From: Lachnospiraceae bacterium UBA7026
GTDB lineage: Bacteria > Bacillota > Clostridia > Lachnospirales > Lachnospiraceae
Length of the DNA: 12,365 bases
NCBI GenBank assembly: GCA_002494165.1
Contig: DLBH01000058.1
Span: 1-12,365, forward strand
Direction of reading: 5' to 3'
Both the position numbers and the translations under genes were made by a program. Positions within the stretch are counted from its first letter, which is position 1, and every line of letters starts with the position of its first letter. Below are positions 1 through 7,089 of this stretch, one piece after another. Under the pieces are notes generated by a model. The model saw nothing but the letters and a program-made list of their open reading frames with translations. It did not search any database and was not told where the DNA came from.

Positions 1-51
1 TCCTACAGTAAGTTTACGCTGTCCGGTCCGGGAGATGGACTGGAAGTATAG
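1..51 (+). CDS. Possible C-terminal tail of an upstream gene (partial)
   Basis: Reading from base 1, the first frame is open for 16 codons (SYSKFTLSGPGDGLEV) and ends at a TAG at 49-51, about 50 bases before the ribosome-binding site of the next gene. This is where the 3' end of a co-directional upstream gene would be expected, and the codons resemble those of the neighbours. The piece is too short to assign to a family. The second frame is also open here and runs into the esterase gene, so this call is tentative. Confidence 0.3.
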   Translation, partial: SYSKFTLSGPGDGLEV

Positions 52-103
52 GCAGAATCTTGATACAATAGGAAAAGGAAATATTCTAAAAGAGGTGGCT
101 GCC

Positions 104-787
104 ATGAAAAATATTATGTGTTACGGAGATTCCAATACCTACGGCTACAATCCCCAGAACGGGCTGCGCTATCCTCCTTCCATCCGCTGGCCGAAAAGGC
201 TTCAGGCTCTGCTGGGCCAGGAATATTATGTAGTGGAGGAGGGCTGTAATGGAAGAACAACGGTTTTTGTGGATCCCGAGGAGGAATGGAAAACCGGGAT
301 CAGCAGTTTAAAGCCCATTCTCAATTCCCATAAGCCACTGGACCTGGTCATCCTGATGCTGGGCTCCAATGACCTTAAGTATTTCTACCATGCCGATGCC
401 CGTTCAATTGCCGCCGGAGCAGGCAAAATGGTAGAGGAGATCCGGGCTTTTTCCCTTTACAAGCAGGGCTATGCACCCCAGGTCCTGCTCATATCCCCAC
501 CAGTCCTGGGAGACCACATCGAAGACAGTGCCTTCGGTGACCATTTTAAAAAAGAGGCTGTGGAAGAGTCCAGGCTATTTGGGACTTTCTTCGAAGAAGA
601 AGCCCGGAAACTGAACTGTCCCTTCCTGGATGCGGCCTTGTTGGTGAGTTCCTCAGAGACAGACTGCCTGCACCTGACAGCGGAGGCCCATGCCATACTG
701 GCCAAAGGAATCGCCGGCAAGGTCCTTGAGATCCTGACTGAACCTGACCAGGAAGAAGAAGGCCAGATTAAGGAGGAAGAATTATGA
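104..787 (+). CDS. SGNH/GDSL-family esterase (MsAcT-like acylhydrolase)
   Basis: A 227-residue serine esterase of the SGNH hydrolase superfamily, with no signal peptide and so probably cytoplasmic. Block I is CYGDSNTYGY with nucleophile Ser10. EEGCNGRTT gives the block II glycine. LMLGSNDLK gives the block III asparagine (Asn89). DCLHLT supplies the catalytic Asp187 and His190. The order and wording of these blocks recall the Mycobacterium smegmatis acyltransferase/arylesterase MsAcT (FGDSLTWGW, EEGLSARTT, IMLGTND). That family hydrolyses or transfers short acyl groups; the natural substrate here is unknown. The frame is open further upstream to base 35 and beyond, but ATG 104 is preferred: it has AGAGGTGG just upstream and puts the GDS motif at the usual distance from the N terminus. 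The stop overlaps the acylphosphatase start as ATGA, implying translational coupling. Confidence 0.85.
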   Translation: MKNIMCYGDSNTYGYNPQNGLRYPPSIRWPKRLQALLGQEYYVVEEGCNGRTTVFVDPEEEWKTGISSLKPILNSHKPLDLVILMLGSNDLKYFYHADARSIAAGAGKMVEEIRAFSLYKQGYAPQVLLISPPVLGDHIEDSAFGDHFKKEAVEESRLFGTFFEEEARKLNCPFLDAALLVSSSETDCLHLTAEAHAILAKGIAGKVLEILTEPDQEEEGQIKEEEL

Positions 788-1056
788 TCAGACAGAGACT
801 TATCTTTTACGGCAGGGTCCAGGGAGTCGGTTTCCGTTATCGTGCCCGCTATGCGGCCATGGACCTGGATCTTACCGGCTGGGTGAAGAATAATTATGAC
901 GGCAGTGTGGAGATGGAGGTCCAGGGAGACAGGGAAAACATCACTAAAATGATCCAGAGCATTTCCAAGGGCCGTTTTCTGAAGGTGACCGGTCTGGACC
1001 GGACAGACATCCCTCTTAAGGAGGATGAGCGGGATTTCCGTGTGGAGTATTATTGA
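784..1056 (+). CDS. acyP: Acylphosphatase
   Basis: A 90-residue protein of normal acylphosphatase length. It hydrolyses the carboxyl-phosphate bond of acyl phosphates such as acetyl phosphate or 1,3-bisphosphoglycerate, in the cytoplasm. The signature GRVQGVGFRYRA carries the phosphate-binding catalytic arginine (Arg18). GWVKNNYDGSVE carries the catalytic asparagine (Asn36), 18 residues later as in the human enzyme (Arg23/Asn41). The C terminus FRVEYY fits the family's last beta strand. The gene overlaps the preceding esterase by 4 bases (ATGA), so the two are probably translated together. Both cleave activated acyl groups, but a shared pathway is only an inference. Confidence 0.95.
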   Translation: MIRQRLIFYGRVQGVGFRYRARYAAMDLDLTGWVKNNYDGSVEMEVQGDRENITKMIQSISKGRFLKVTGLDRTDIPLKEDERDFRVEYY

Positions 1057-1068
1057 CTGGCCGGCCAG
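1057..1068. repeat. Perfect 12-bp GC-rich palindrome after acyP
   Basis: CTGGCCGGCCAG follows the acylphosphatase stop codon directly and is itself followed by CCTGTTTT. It could form a short hairpin (4-bp stem, 4-base loop) acting as a weak terminator or mRNA 3'-end stabiliser. The stem is short and the T run is offset, so its function is uncertain. Confidence 0.35.
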
Positions 1069-1113
1069 CCTGTTTTCCATCTGTTTTGCGACAAGCCCGG
1101 GAAGGATACTCCT

Positions 1114-1141
1114 TTGTATTTGAACCCAGATATGATAAAAT
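1114..1141 (+). promoter_or_regulatory. Possible promoter for the PPOX-like gene
   Basis: In the 152-base gap before the flavin-binding gene, TTGTAT (1114-1119) and TAAAAT (1136-1141) are 16 bases apart in an AT-rich stretch. The -10 element matches the consensus at 5 of 6 positions; the -35 is poor (3 of 6). The gap and the palindrome at its start suggest separate initiation, but this particular promoter is a weak call. Confidence 0.25.
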
Positions 1142-1208
1142 AATTATTGAAAGTTTAACCCGTCTGTCCAGCGTTGTCAGATTTATCCATAGATACAGGA
1201 GGATGATA

Positions 1209-1604
1209 ATGAGTAAATTGAATAAATTTTTAAATGAAGCAGGTATCTTTTTTATGGCTACGGCAGATGGCGACCAGCCCAAGCTGCGGCCCCTGGGAGC
1301 CCACATAGAAATGGATGGCAAAGAGATCTTCAGTGTAGGGGACTTCAAGGATGTCTACCGGCAGATGCTTAAAAATCCCAAGGTAGAGATCGTGGCCATG
1401 AAGCCTGACGGCAACTGGCTCCGGTATACGGGAAGGGCGGTTTTTGAGACAGATCCTTCCTATGCCAGGAAGACCCTGGATATGATGCCCGATCTGAAAA
1501 CCATTTACAATGAGGAAACCGGTTACAAGCTCATGGCCTTCCATTTAGAGGATGCCACAGCTGTGATCATCCCCACCATGGGAGAGGGAGAAAATATTCT
1601 CTAG
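1209..1604 (+). CDS. Pyridoxamine 5'-phosphate oxidase-like FMN-binding split-barrel protein
   Basis: A 131-residue protein of the PPOX-like/FMN-binding split beta-barrel group. N-terminal FLNEAGIFFMATADGDQPKLRP and the following strand pattern (AHIEMDGKEIFSVGD, then NPKVEIVAMKPDGNWLRYTGRAVFE) are typical of the short clostridial members annotated as pyridoxamine 5'-phosphate oxidase family or NimA/NimC-like. It is much shorter than true PdxH and lacks the PdxH C-terminal substrate-binding region, so vitamin B6 oxidation is not implied; a flavin- or deazaflavin-type reductase or cofactor-binding role is more likely. Two in-frame ATGs lie 6 bases apart (1203 and 1209). AGGAGG at 1197-1202 touches the first but sits 6 bases before the second, so 1209 is chosen. 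The C-terminal strand LEDATAVIIPTMG is also usual for the family. Confidence 0.8.
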   Translation: MSKLNKFLNEAGIFFMATADGDQPKLRPLGAHIEMDGKEIFSVGDFKDVYRQMLKNPKVEIVAMKPDGNWLRYTGRAVFETDPSYARKTLDMMPDLKTIYNEETGYKLMAFHLEDATAVIIPTMGEGENIL

Positions 1605-1634
1605 GGACCGGACTCAGATAAGGAGTGATGGCTC

Positions 1635-2045
1635 ATGTTCTTTATGATGGGAATCAGCAGTGGAAGAAAGGACCTGGGGACCATACCCATGACCATCTGC
1701 GCAAGCTGCGGCGCCTATGGCCGCCTGGATGTTTTCATGACCTTTACCCAGCTTTTGCTGTTCTTTATCCCTTGTTTTAAGTGGAATAAAAAATATTATG
1801 CCCGGTCGACCTGTTGTCAGACCCTCTTTGAATTAGACCCGGAAAAGGGCCGGTCTATGGAAAGAGGGGAGGAGGTTCATCTTGAACCCGGAGACCTCAG
1901 CATCTGCAGGGAAGGTTTTTATGGCCTCGGCAGACAAACCTGCTATGTCTGTGACAACTGCGGTTACTCTACCAGTGAGAATTTCACCTATTGTCCCAAA
2001 TGCGGAAACCGGCTGCGCCGGAGTCAGGAGGATAACTATGTCTGA
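1635..2045 (+). CDS. Zinc-ribbon protein
   Basis: A 136-residue cysteine-rich protein with two half zinc ribbons. The N-terminal part has CASCG (Cys22, Cys25), then a hydrophobic stretch of about residues 33-48 leading into FKWNKKYYARSTCC (Cys60, Cys61). The C-terminal part has CDNCG (Cys106, Cys109) and CPKCG (Cys120, Cys123), a classic four-cysteine zinc ribbon. The order (CxxC, YxxxDVFMTFT, FIPCFKWNKKYY, second CC) resembles the 'zinc-ribbon family' proteins of Firmicutes, whose function is unknown. The segment at 33-48 is too short and mixed to call a transmembrane helix with confidence. AGGAG at 1621-1625 lies 9 bases before the ATG. The last 8 bases overlap the next gene, suggesting coupled translation with the metallo-hydrolase. 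Confidence 0.75.
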   Translation: MFFMMGISSGRKDLGTIPMTICASCGAYGRLDVFMTFTQLLLFFIPCFKWNKKYYARSTCCQTLFELDPEKGRSMERGEEVHLEPGDLSICREGFYGLGRQTCYVCDNCGYSTSENFTYCPKCGNRLRRSQEDNYV

Positions 2046-2715
2046 TTATATGATTAACGGAATAACCATGGAGGCTGTTGACGCCATCGGTATTAATACC
2101 CATAGCAGTATCCGGATTGGCGGTGAGAAGATCGTCTACATTGATCCCATAGAGATCCGGCTGGTCTACCATGACGCCGACCTTGTACTTATCACCCATG
2201 ACCACTATGACCATTTTTCCCCGGAGGATATCCAGAAGGTCTCCAACAGCAAGACCCTGCTCATGGTCCCTGAGAAAATGAGGTCCCTGGCCGACCAGAC
2301 CGGTATCGGACCGGACCACATATTCACTGTCAGGCCAGGAGAGAGCCTGGACCTCTGTGGGATTACTGTGGAGACAGTGGCCGCCTACAATAATTTAAAG
2401 CCTTTCCATCCCAAGAGAAACAAGTGGGTAGGCTATGTCATTAACATGAATGGCTGCCGCTATTATGTCGCCGGGGATACGGATGCCAACCCGGATAATA
2501 AAAAGGTAGTCTGCGATATCGCTCTCATCCCTGTGGGCGGCACCTACACTATGAATCCTACCGACGCGGCTAAATTCATCAATACCATCAAGCCTAAGAT
2601 TGCCGTTCCCACCCACTATGGGTCTATTGTCGGCAAGGGTGAGGACGGACAGACCTTTTCCAATGCGGTCCAGCCTCCGATCAAGGTGGTTTTTAAACTG
2701 AAAAACCAGGACTGA
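2038..2715 (+). CDS. MBL-fold metal-dependent hydrolase (UlaG-like)
   Basis: A 225-residue metallo-beta-lactamase-fold hydrolase. The metal-binding motif HDHYDH is at residues 54-59 (HxHxDH). Further candidate ligands are Asp147 in AGDTD and His193 in VPTHYGS; His124 lies in the KPFHPKRNKWVGY segment. The fold lacks long inserts and resembles the UlaG/'L-ascorbate-6-phosphate lactonase-like' group common in Clostridia. No ascorbate-utilisation genes flank it, so the substrate cannot be named. ATG 2038 is chosen because AGGAGG at 2026-2031 is 6 bases upstream; the same frame is open further upstream but there it overlaps the real zinc-ribbon gene. The 8-base overlap with the zinc-ribbon gene indicates a two-gene operon. 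Confidence 0.88.
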   Translation: MSDYMINGITMEAVDAIGINTHSSIRIGGEKIVYIDPIEIRLVYHDADLVLITHDHYDHFSPEDIQKVSNSKTLLMVPEKMRSLADQTGIGPDHIFTVRPGESLDLCGITVETVAAYNNLKPFHPKRNKWVGYVINMNGCRYYVAGDTDANPDNKKVVCDIALIPVGGTYTMNPTDAAKFINTIKPKIAVPTHYGSIVGKGEDGQTFSNAVQPPIKVVFKLKNQD

Positions 2716-2795
2716 CCAGCAGATCTTTAACAGACCGGAATCCCTCTCCGGGAGACTGGATATAAAATGTCTGACAGGATGACAGAAATCAAAAG

Positions 2796-2850
2796 AAAAT
2801 CAGGACAGAATTCGTCAATTATTAACTATTGAATTTTGTTCTGATTTTTT
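2796..2850 (+). terminator. 18-bp stem-loop with T run after the MBL gene
   Basis: The arm AAAATCAGGACAGAATTC (2796-2813) pairs over its full length with 2831-2848; two pairs are G-T (G-U in RNA). The loop is 17 bases and AT-rich, and the distal arm ends in six Ts (2845-2850). This fits an intrinsic terminator for the zinc-ribbon/MBL operon, although the stem is A/T-rich. The right arm overlaps the candidate -35 element of the IMP dehydrogenase promoter. Confidence 0.6.
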
Positions 2851-2858
2851 GTTATATT
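2829..2858 (+). promoter_or_regulatory. Probable promoter of the IMP dehydrogenase gene
   Basis: TTGAAT (2829-2834) and TATATT (2853-2858) are separated by 18 bases, matching the sigma-A consensus at 4 of 6 and 5 of 6 positions. Transcription would begin near 2865, leaving a leader of about 110 bases. The local AT richness raises the chance of a coincidental match. Confidence 0.4.
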
Positions 2859-2871
2859 AATATGATAACAG

Positions 2872-2912
2872 GATCAAAAAAGCTTGATAATAGCAGGCTC
2901 ATCCTTTTGATC
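2872..2912 (+). promoter_or_regulatory. Inverted repeat in the IMP dehydrogenase leader
   Basis: GATCAAAA (2872-2879) and TTTTGATC (2905-2912) form an 8-bp inverted repeat with a 25-base spacer. The right arm also sits in a self-complementary TTTGATCAAA (2906-2915). It could be a protein-binding site or a leader stem. I do not see the conserved cores of the guanine riboswitch or a PurR box, so no purine sensor is claimed. Confidence 0.3.
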
Positions 2913-2977
2913 AAAGTGAGAATTACAATGATTTCATAGCAATATAACAATCACCCAGACTACAGGAGGAGAAAATC

Positions 2978-4486
2978 ATGGCATACTACTATTCAGAACC
3001 TTCCCGCACCTTTGGAGAGTATCTTCTGGTTCCAGGTTATTCATCAGCACAATGCATACCCACAGAGGTGAGCCTGAGAACACCCCTGGTTAAGTATAAA
3101 AAAGGCCAGGAGGAATGTCCTTTTTCTTTGAACATTCCCATGGTTTCCGCGATTATGCAGTCAGTTTCCGGACCGGAACTGGCAGTTGCCCTGGCAAGGG
3201 AAGGCGGAGTCTCCTTTATCTACGGTTCCCAGAGCCCGGAGGAAGAGGCAGCCATGATCCGCAAGGCTAAGGATTATAAGAGGGGTTTTGTCATCAGTGA
3301 TTCCAACCTGGGACCCGAGGCTACCTTGGCCGATATTCTTGCTTTGAAAAAGAAGACCGGTCACTCCACCGTAGCCATCACAGAGGACGGCTCAGCCCAC
3401 GGTAAACTGTTGGGTATCGTAGCGTCCAGAGATTACCGTTTGTCCAGAATGTCCCTGGATCTCAAGGTTACTGACTTTATGACTCCCCTGGAGAAACTGA
3501 TCACCGCACCGGCTACTACCAGCCTCCATGATTGCAACGATATTATCTGGGATAATAAGATCAATACCCTTCCACTACTGGATGAAGAGGGTAAATTACA
3601 GTATATCGTATTCCGTAAGGACTATGACAGCCACAAGGAGAATGTCAACGAACTCCTTGACACCCACAAGAGCTACGTGGTGGGTGCCGGCATCAATACC
3701 AGAGATTATGAAGAGCGGGTTCCCAAACTGATTGAAGCAGGGGCCGATGTCCTCTGTATTGACTCCTCCGAGGGCTTCAGCGAGTGGCAGAGCAGGACCA
3801 TCGCCTGGATCCGTGAGAAATATGGTGATACCGTCAAGGTGGGTGCCGGCAACGTGGTAGACCGGGACGGCTTTAATTTCCTGGCAGAAGCGGGGGCAGA
3901 CTTTATCAAGATTGGTATCGGTGGAGGCTCCATCTGTATCACCCGTGAGACCAAGGGTATCGGCAGGGGCCAGGCCACAGCGGTCAAAGAAGTTGCTGCG
4001 GCAAGAGATGAATATTTCAAGAAGACCGGTGTCTACATTCCCATCTGCTCTGACGGCGGCATCGTCTATGACTACCATATTACCCTGGCATTGGCCATGG
4101 GCGCTGATTTTGTCATGCTGGGAAGATATTTCGCAAGGTTTGATGAGAGCCCGACCAACAAGCTTTTCATCAACGGCAATTATGTGAAAGAGTACTGGGG
4201 CGAGGGATCCAACCGTGCCCGCAACTGGCAGCGCTATGACCTGGGCGGAGCCAGCCGGCTGAACTTCGAAGAGGGTGTTGACTCTTATGTGCCTTATGCC
4301 GGACCTCTCGCGGAAGGTGTCCAGAATACACTTTACAAGGTTAAGTCCACCATGTGCAACTGCGGGGCCCTGTCTATTCCTGAACTCCAGAAAAAGGCCA
4401 GACTGACCGTGGTATCCTCCACTTCTATTGTAGAGGGTGGCAGCCATGACGTTATTCTTAAAAACAGCTCCAAGAAGTTTGACTAG
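2978..4486 (+). CDS. guaB: IMP dehydrogenase, Tritrichomonas-like type
   Basis: A 502-residue inosine-5'-monophosphate dehydrogenase: IMP + NAD+ to XMP + NADH, the committed step of GTP synthesis, cytoplasmic. The catalytic barrel is split by a CBS-pair region at roughly residues 105-222. The catalytic loop [12 protein letters not shown] places the nucleophile at Cys320. The mobile flap [12 protein letters not shown] provides the Arg419-Tyr420 dyad. From memory, the sequence follows the T. foetus protozoal enzyme from end to end (N-terminal [29 protein letters not shown]-terminal [11 protein letters not shown] and SIVEGG.HDVI). A one-residue offset from that enzyme's Cys319 and Arg418/Tyr419 fits one inserted residue near position 45. 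It is unlike the ordinary B. subtilis/E. coli GuaB, whose catalytic loop is GPGSICTTR. AGGAGG at 2964-2969 lies 8 bases before the start. The gene stands alone, between a leader with a probable promoter and a strong terminator. Confidence 0.95.
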   Translation: MAYYYSEPSRTFGEYLLVPGYSSAQCIPTEVSLRTPLVKYKKGQEECPFSLNIPMVSAIMQSVSGPELAVALAREGGVSFIYGSQSPEEEAAMIRKAKDYKRGFVISDSNLGPEATLADILALKKKTGHSTVAITEDGSAHGKLLGIVASRDYRLSRMSLDLKVTDFMTPLEKLITAPATTSLHDCNDIIWDNKINTLPLLDEEGKLQYIVFRKDYDSHKENVNELLDTHKSYVVGAGINTRDYEERVPKLIEAGADVLCIDSSEGFSEWQSRTIAWIREKYGDTVKVGAGNVVDRDGFNFLAEAGADFIKIGIGGGSICITRETKGIGRGQATAVKEVAAARDEYFKKTGVYIPICSDGGIVYDYHITLALAMGADFVMLGRYFARFDESPTNKLFINGNYVKEYWGEGSNRARNWQRYDLGGASRLNFEEGVDSYVPYAGPLAEGVQNTLYKVKSTMCNCGALSIPELQKKARLTVVSSTSIVEGGSHDVILKNSSKKFD

Positions 4487-4528
4487 GCAAGGGTCACTTT
4501 AAGACTTACTTTTTATTACTTAGATTAT

Positions 4529-4557
4529 AAAGGGGACAGGCTGTCTGTTCCCTTTTT
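4529..4557 (+). terminator. Rho-independent terminator of the IMP dehydrogenase gene
   Basis: AAAGGGGACAG (4529-4539) pairs with CTGTTCCCTTT (4545-4555), one pair being G-U, around a 5-base loop. The T run is at 4553-4557. It lies 42 bases after the stop codon and is the clearest intrinsic terminator in the window. Confidence 0.88.
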
Positions 4558-4659
4558 CCATGACTCTGCCAGGGACAATTCCTGCCTGCCACAATAGATG
4601 GTATGGAAAGTCCATCCTGGACCAGAGCTTAAATTGACACATATTTAGGAGGATATTTG

Positions 4660-5331
4660 ATGGCAAAATCCATAATATTTGATCTTGACGGGACCCTCAC
4701 GGATTCCGGTCCGGGAATCATGAGGTCAGTGAAATATGCCCTGGATCAGATGGGCATCGACTTTGATGATATGACAAAGCTGCGCAGTTGTGTGGGACCT
4801 CCCCTGAGTCAGAGTTTTCCTCATTTAGGAGTCCCCGAAGACCGGGTGGAAGAGGCCATAGACCATTTCAGGGAACGGTATATCAGTATCGGCGTCGATG
4901 AAAATGAGCCCTATGAAGGGATCCATGAGGCCCTGGAAGCTTTAAAGGAAGCTGGCTTCCCTCTCTATGTAGCCACTTCCAAGCCGGAGTTGATGGCTGA
5001 CCATGTGCTCCGCCGCTTTAAGCTGACCGGATATTTTACCGGTATCTGCGGGGCAACCATGTCCACTGAACGGGAGACCAAACATGATGTCCTGGCCTAC
5101 CTGCTGGATACCTACCAGCTTGAGGATCCCGTCATGGTGGGAGATACCATCTATGATGTGGACGGGGCAGCCGTTTTTAATATTCCCTGCCTGGGTGTAA
5201 AATGGGGCTACGGGTCCGGACCCGATATGTTAGATCACGGGGCCCAGGCCCTGGTCTCCGACATGGAAGAGCTGAAGGCTTATTTTCTGGATATGGGCCG
5301 AAAGGAGAATTCCCAGACTAAAGATGAATAA
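4660..5331 (+). CDS. HAD-family phosphatase (phosphoglycolate phosphatase-like)
   Basis: A 223-residue haloacid dehalogenase superfamily hydrolase, Gph/PpaX-like. Motif I is FDLDGTLTDSG, with nucleophile Asp8 and acid/base Asp10. Motif II is VATSKP. The motif III lysine lies in ETKHDVLAY, and motif IV is MVGDTIYDVDGA. The helical C1 cap, at about residues 15-85, contains the usual SCVGPPLSQSF segment. Substrates of such proteins include phosphoglycolate, pyrophosphate and sugar phosphates; the sequence does not decide between them. AGGAGG at 4647-4652 is 7 bases before ATG 4660. A TTG one codon earlier is less likely as the start. The gene follows the IMP dehydrogenase terminator and so should have its own promoter, which I could not identify. 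A nucleotide-related role is possible but not shown. Confidence 0.88.
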   Translation: MAKSIIFDLDGTLTDSGPGIMRSVKYALDQMGIDFDDMTKLRSCVGPPLSQSFPHLGVPEDRVEEAIDHFRERYISIGVDENEPYEGIHEALEALKEAGFPLYVATSKPELMADHVLRRFKLTGYFTGICGATMSTERETKHDVLAYLLDTYQLEDPVMVGDTIYDVDGAAVFNIPCLGVKWGYGSGPDMLDHGAQALVSDMEELKAYFLDMGRKENSQTKDE

Positions 5332-5395
5332 AAAGGCTGGCGGCCGCAATAAGCGAGGATTCTTTATCCTGTCCTATTGCGTCCGCCAGCCTTTT
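5331..5395. terminator. Composite bidirectional terminator between convergent genes
   Basis: A long stem begins at the HAD stop codon. AAAAGGCTGGCGG (5331-5343) pairs with CCGCCAGCCTTTT (5383-5395). After one C-T mismatch, CGCAATA (5345-5351) pairs with TATTGCG (5375-5381). The apical region holds a further small stem, AGGAT/ATCCT (5356-5360 with 5366-5370). With As on the left and Ts on the right, the structure can terminate transcripts from both the HAD gene (+) and the symporter gene (-). Confidence 0.85.
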
Positions 5396-5468
5396 ACTAT
5401 ATTGATAGACTATATGATTTACTTACTTTGAAAAGCCTGTGTCAGCCAATTACAACTCACAGGAGGCC

Positions 5469-7004
5469 TTATTTCATCACCTCATCAAAGAGATCCGTGA
5501 TCTCCCTGCCGGGAGCCGGTGTCGCAAGACTTACGACTACATTTACTACAAGACAGAGGATGAAGGCCGGAAGCAGCTCATAGATGGCAAAGATGCCGCC
5601 CATGGGAGCGATAAGGAACTTCCATACGAAGATCATGATGCCGCCTGCAGCCATACCGGCGATAGCGCCGTACTTGTTGGACCGCTTCCAGAAGAGGGAG
5701 AGCAGCATACATGGACCGAAGGTTGCGCCGAAGCCTGCCCAGGCGAAGGATACGACTCTGAAGACGGAGCTGTCAGGGTTCCAGGCCAGAATCAGGGCGA
5801 TAAGGGCGATACCGATAACGGTTCCACGGGCAACCAGCATGGTCTTTTTCTGGTCTAACTCAATGCCGAAGAAATCAGTCATCAGGTCCTGGGACACACT
5901 GGAGGAAGCAGCCAGGAGCTGGGAATCCGCCGTAGACATGGTAGCCGCCAGGATACCGGCAAGAATAACGCCGGCAACCAGGGCCAGGATCACGCTATGC
6001 TGGCTCATAAAGTTGGCCATCTGGATGATAACAGTTTCAGACTCAGAGCTGGTTCCCAACATGGGAATCTTGCCTGCCAGGGATACGCTGTAGCCGATGA
6101 TACCGATAAATACGGCGATAGCCATGGATATAATAACCCAGACAGAAGCGATTCGTCTGGAAATCTTCAGTTCCTTCTCGTCACGGATAGCCATGAAACG
6201 AAGGAGGATATGGGGCATACCAAAATAGCCAAGGCCCCAGGCCAGGGTAGAAATGATACTGATGAAGCCAAAAGATCCTGCCTCACCGGTATCCCAGATA
6301 TATCCTTTAGTAATATCCAGATAGCCGGGAAGAGCCTCAGCGTTACTGATTACCGTACCCAGACCGCCTGCCTGGCTGATGCCGAAGAAGACGATGATAA
6401 CGAGGGCAAAGGTCATAACAATACTCTGTACCAGGTCAGTGGTGGAAACGGCAAGGAAACCACCCAGAACCGTATAAGAGATGATTACGATGGCGCCGAT
6501 GATCATGGCCACATGGTAGTCAAGACCAAAGAGACTGTTAAAAAGAGTACCTACAGCCTTGAAACCGGAAGCTGTATAAGGAATAAAGAAAATAAGAATG
6601 ATCAGGGCCGCCAGCATGGAAAGGATGTGGCCGTTATCATCATATCTCTTGGAAAAGTACTCGGGAACAGTGAAGGCACCCAGCCTTGCCGAGTAGCGTC
6701 TTAAGGGTTTGGCTACAAGAAGGAAGTTGAGATAGGTTCCCACGGTGAGACCGATGACGGTCCAGCCTACCTCTGCCACACCTGCGATGTAGGCAAGACC
6801 GGGCAGACCCATAAGCAGGTAGGAGCTCATGTCAGAAGCCTCAGCACTCATGGCAGTAACGATGGGACCAAGGGATCTTCCTCCTATATAGAAATCACTG
6901 GAACTGTTTCCGCTTCCTTTCCGGTTAAAATAAAAACCGATCAGAAGCATGCCGACCAGGTAGACCACAATAGCCAGCACAATAAAAATTTGTGATGTTG
7001 TCAT
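5469..7004 (-). CDS. putP: Sodium/proline symporter-type transporter (SSS family)
   Basis: A 511-residue integral membrane protein of the sodium:solute symporter family, close in length to E. coli and Staphylococcus PutP (about 500-512). There are about 13 hydrophobic helices. The first helix is near residues 5-25, followed by the family segment SSDFYIGGRSLGPIVTAMSAEASDMSSYLLMGLPG; Asp58 and Ser60 there match the PutP sodium-site region (E. coli Asp55, Ser57). ATMSTADSQLL carries Ser357-Thr358, matching the second sodium-site pair (Ser340-Thr341). GLGYFGMPHILLRFMAIRD is another PutP-like block. Proline is the most likely substrate; a related solute cannot be excluded. ATG 7004 is chosen because GGAGGA lies 6 bases upstream. 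An in-frame ATG at 7040 lacks such a site and would add 12 untypical residues. The gene lies downstream of the tetR-like gene on the same strand, after an operator-like dyad. Confidence 0.88.
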   Translation of the reverse strand: MTTSQIFIVLAIVVYLVGMLLIGFYFNRKGSGNSSSDFYIGGRSLGPIVTAMSAEASDMSSYLLMGLPGLAYIAGVAEVGWTVIGLTVGTYLNFLLVAKPLRRYSARLGAFTVPEYFSKRYDDNGHILSMLAALIILIFFIPYTASGFKAVGTLFNSLFGLDYHVAMIIGAIVIISYTVLGGFLAVSTTDLVQSIVMTFALVIIVFFGISQAGGLGTVISNAEALPGYLDITKGYIWDTGEAGSFGFISIISTLAWGLGYFGMPHILLRFMAIRDEKELKISRRIASVWVIISMAIAVFIGIIGYSVSLAGKIPMLGTSSESETVIIQMANFMSQHSVILALVAGVILAGILAATMSTADSQLLAASSSVSQDLMTDFFGIELDQKKTMLVARGTVIGIALIALILAWNPDSSVFRVVSFAWAGFGATFGPCMLLSLFWKRSNKYGAIAGMAAGGIMIFVWKFLIAPMGGIFAIYELLPAFILCLVVNVVVSLATPAPGREITDLFDEVMK

Positions 7005-7050
7005 ACTAATTCCTCCAAATATAAAATATTTTGTTTTCACAAACAGAGTT

Positions 7051-7089
7051 ATTATAGCATATTATATACTAGAATAAAATACAGAACAA
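7051..7089 (-). promoter_or_regulatory. Probable promoter(s) of the symporter gene
   Basis: On the - strand, TTGTTC (7084-7089) is followed 17 bases later by a perfect TATAAT (7061-7066). A second TATAAT (7051-7056) ten bases further on is preceded by TGC, forming an extended -10 (TGCTATAAT). Either could serve; the extended -10 is the better match. The -35 of the first option lies inside the large dyad, so a protein bound there should affect initiation. Confidence 0.55.

Noticed and set aside
469..1080. Open frame on the - strand across the esterase and acylphosphatase genes
   Set aside because: It covers two well-supported genes with intact catalytic motifs and has no family resemblance of its own.
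2716..2977. Guanine or other purine riboswitch in front of the IMP dehydrogenase gene
   Set aside because: The conserved guanine-riboswitch core and loop sequences are not present; only a simple inverted repeat is visible.
3596..4447. Long open frame on the - strand inside the IMP dehydrogenase gene
   Set aside because: It lies wholly antisense to a clearly conserved gene, has no recognisable domain and no ribosome-binding site that I can see; it is a by-product of codon use on the + strand.
4634..4639. Perfect TTGACA hexamer before the HAD gene
   Set aside because: A -10 at the correct distance would fall on the start codon (4657-4662 reads TTGATG), so it cannot be the -35 of this gene's promoter.
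5584..6704. Open frames on the + strand across the symporter gene
   Set aside because: Low-complexity, hydrophilic translations opposite a strongly supported membrane transporter; shadows of the real frame.
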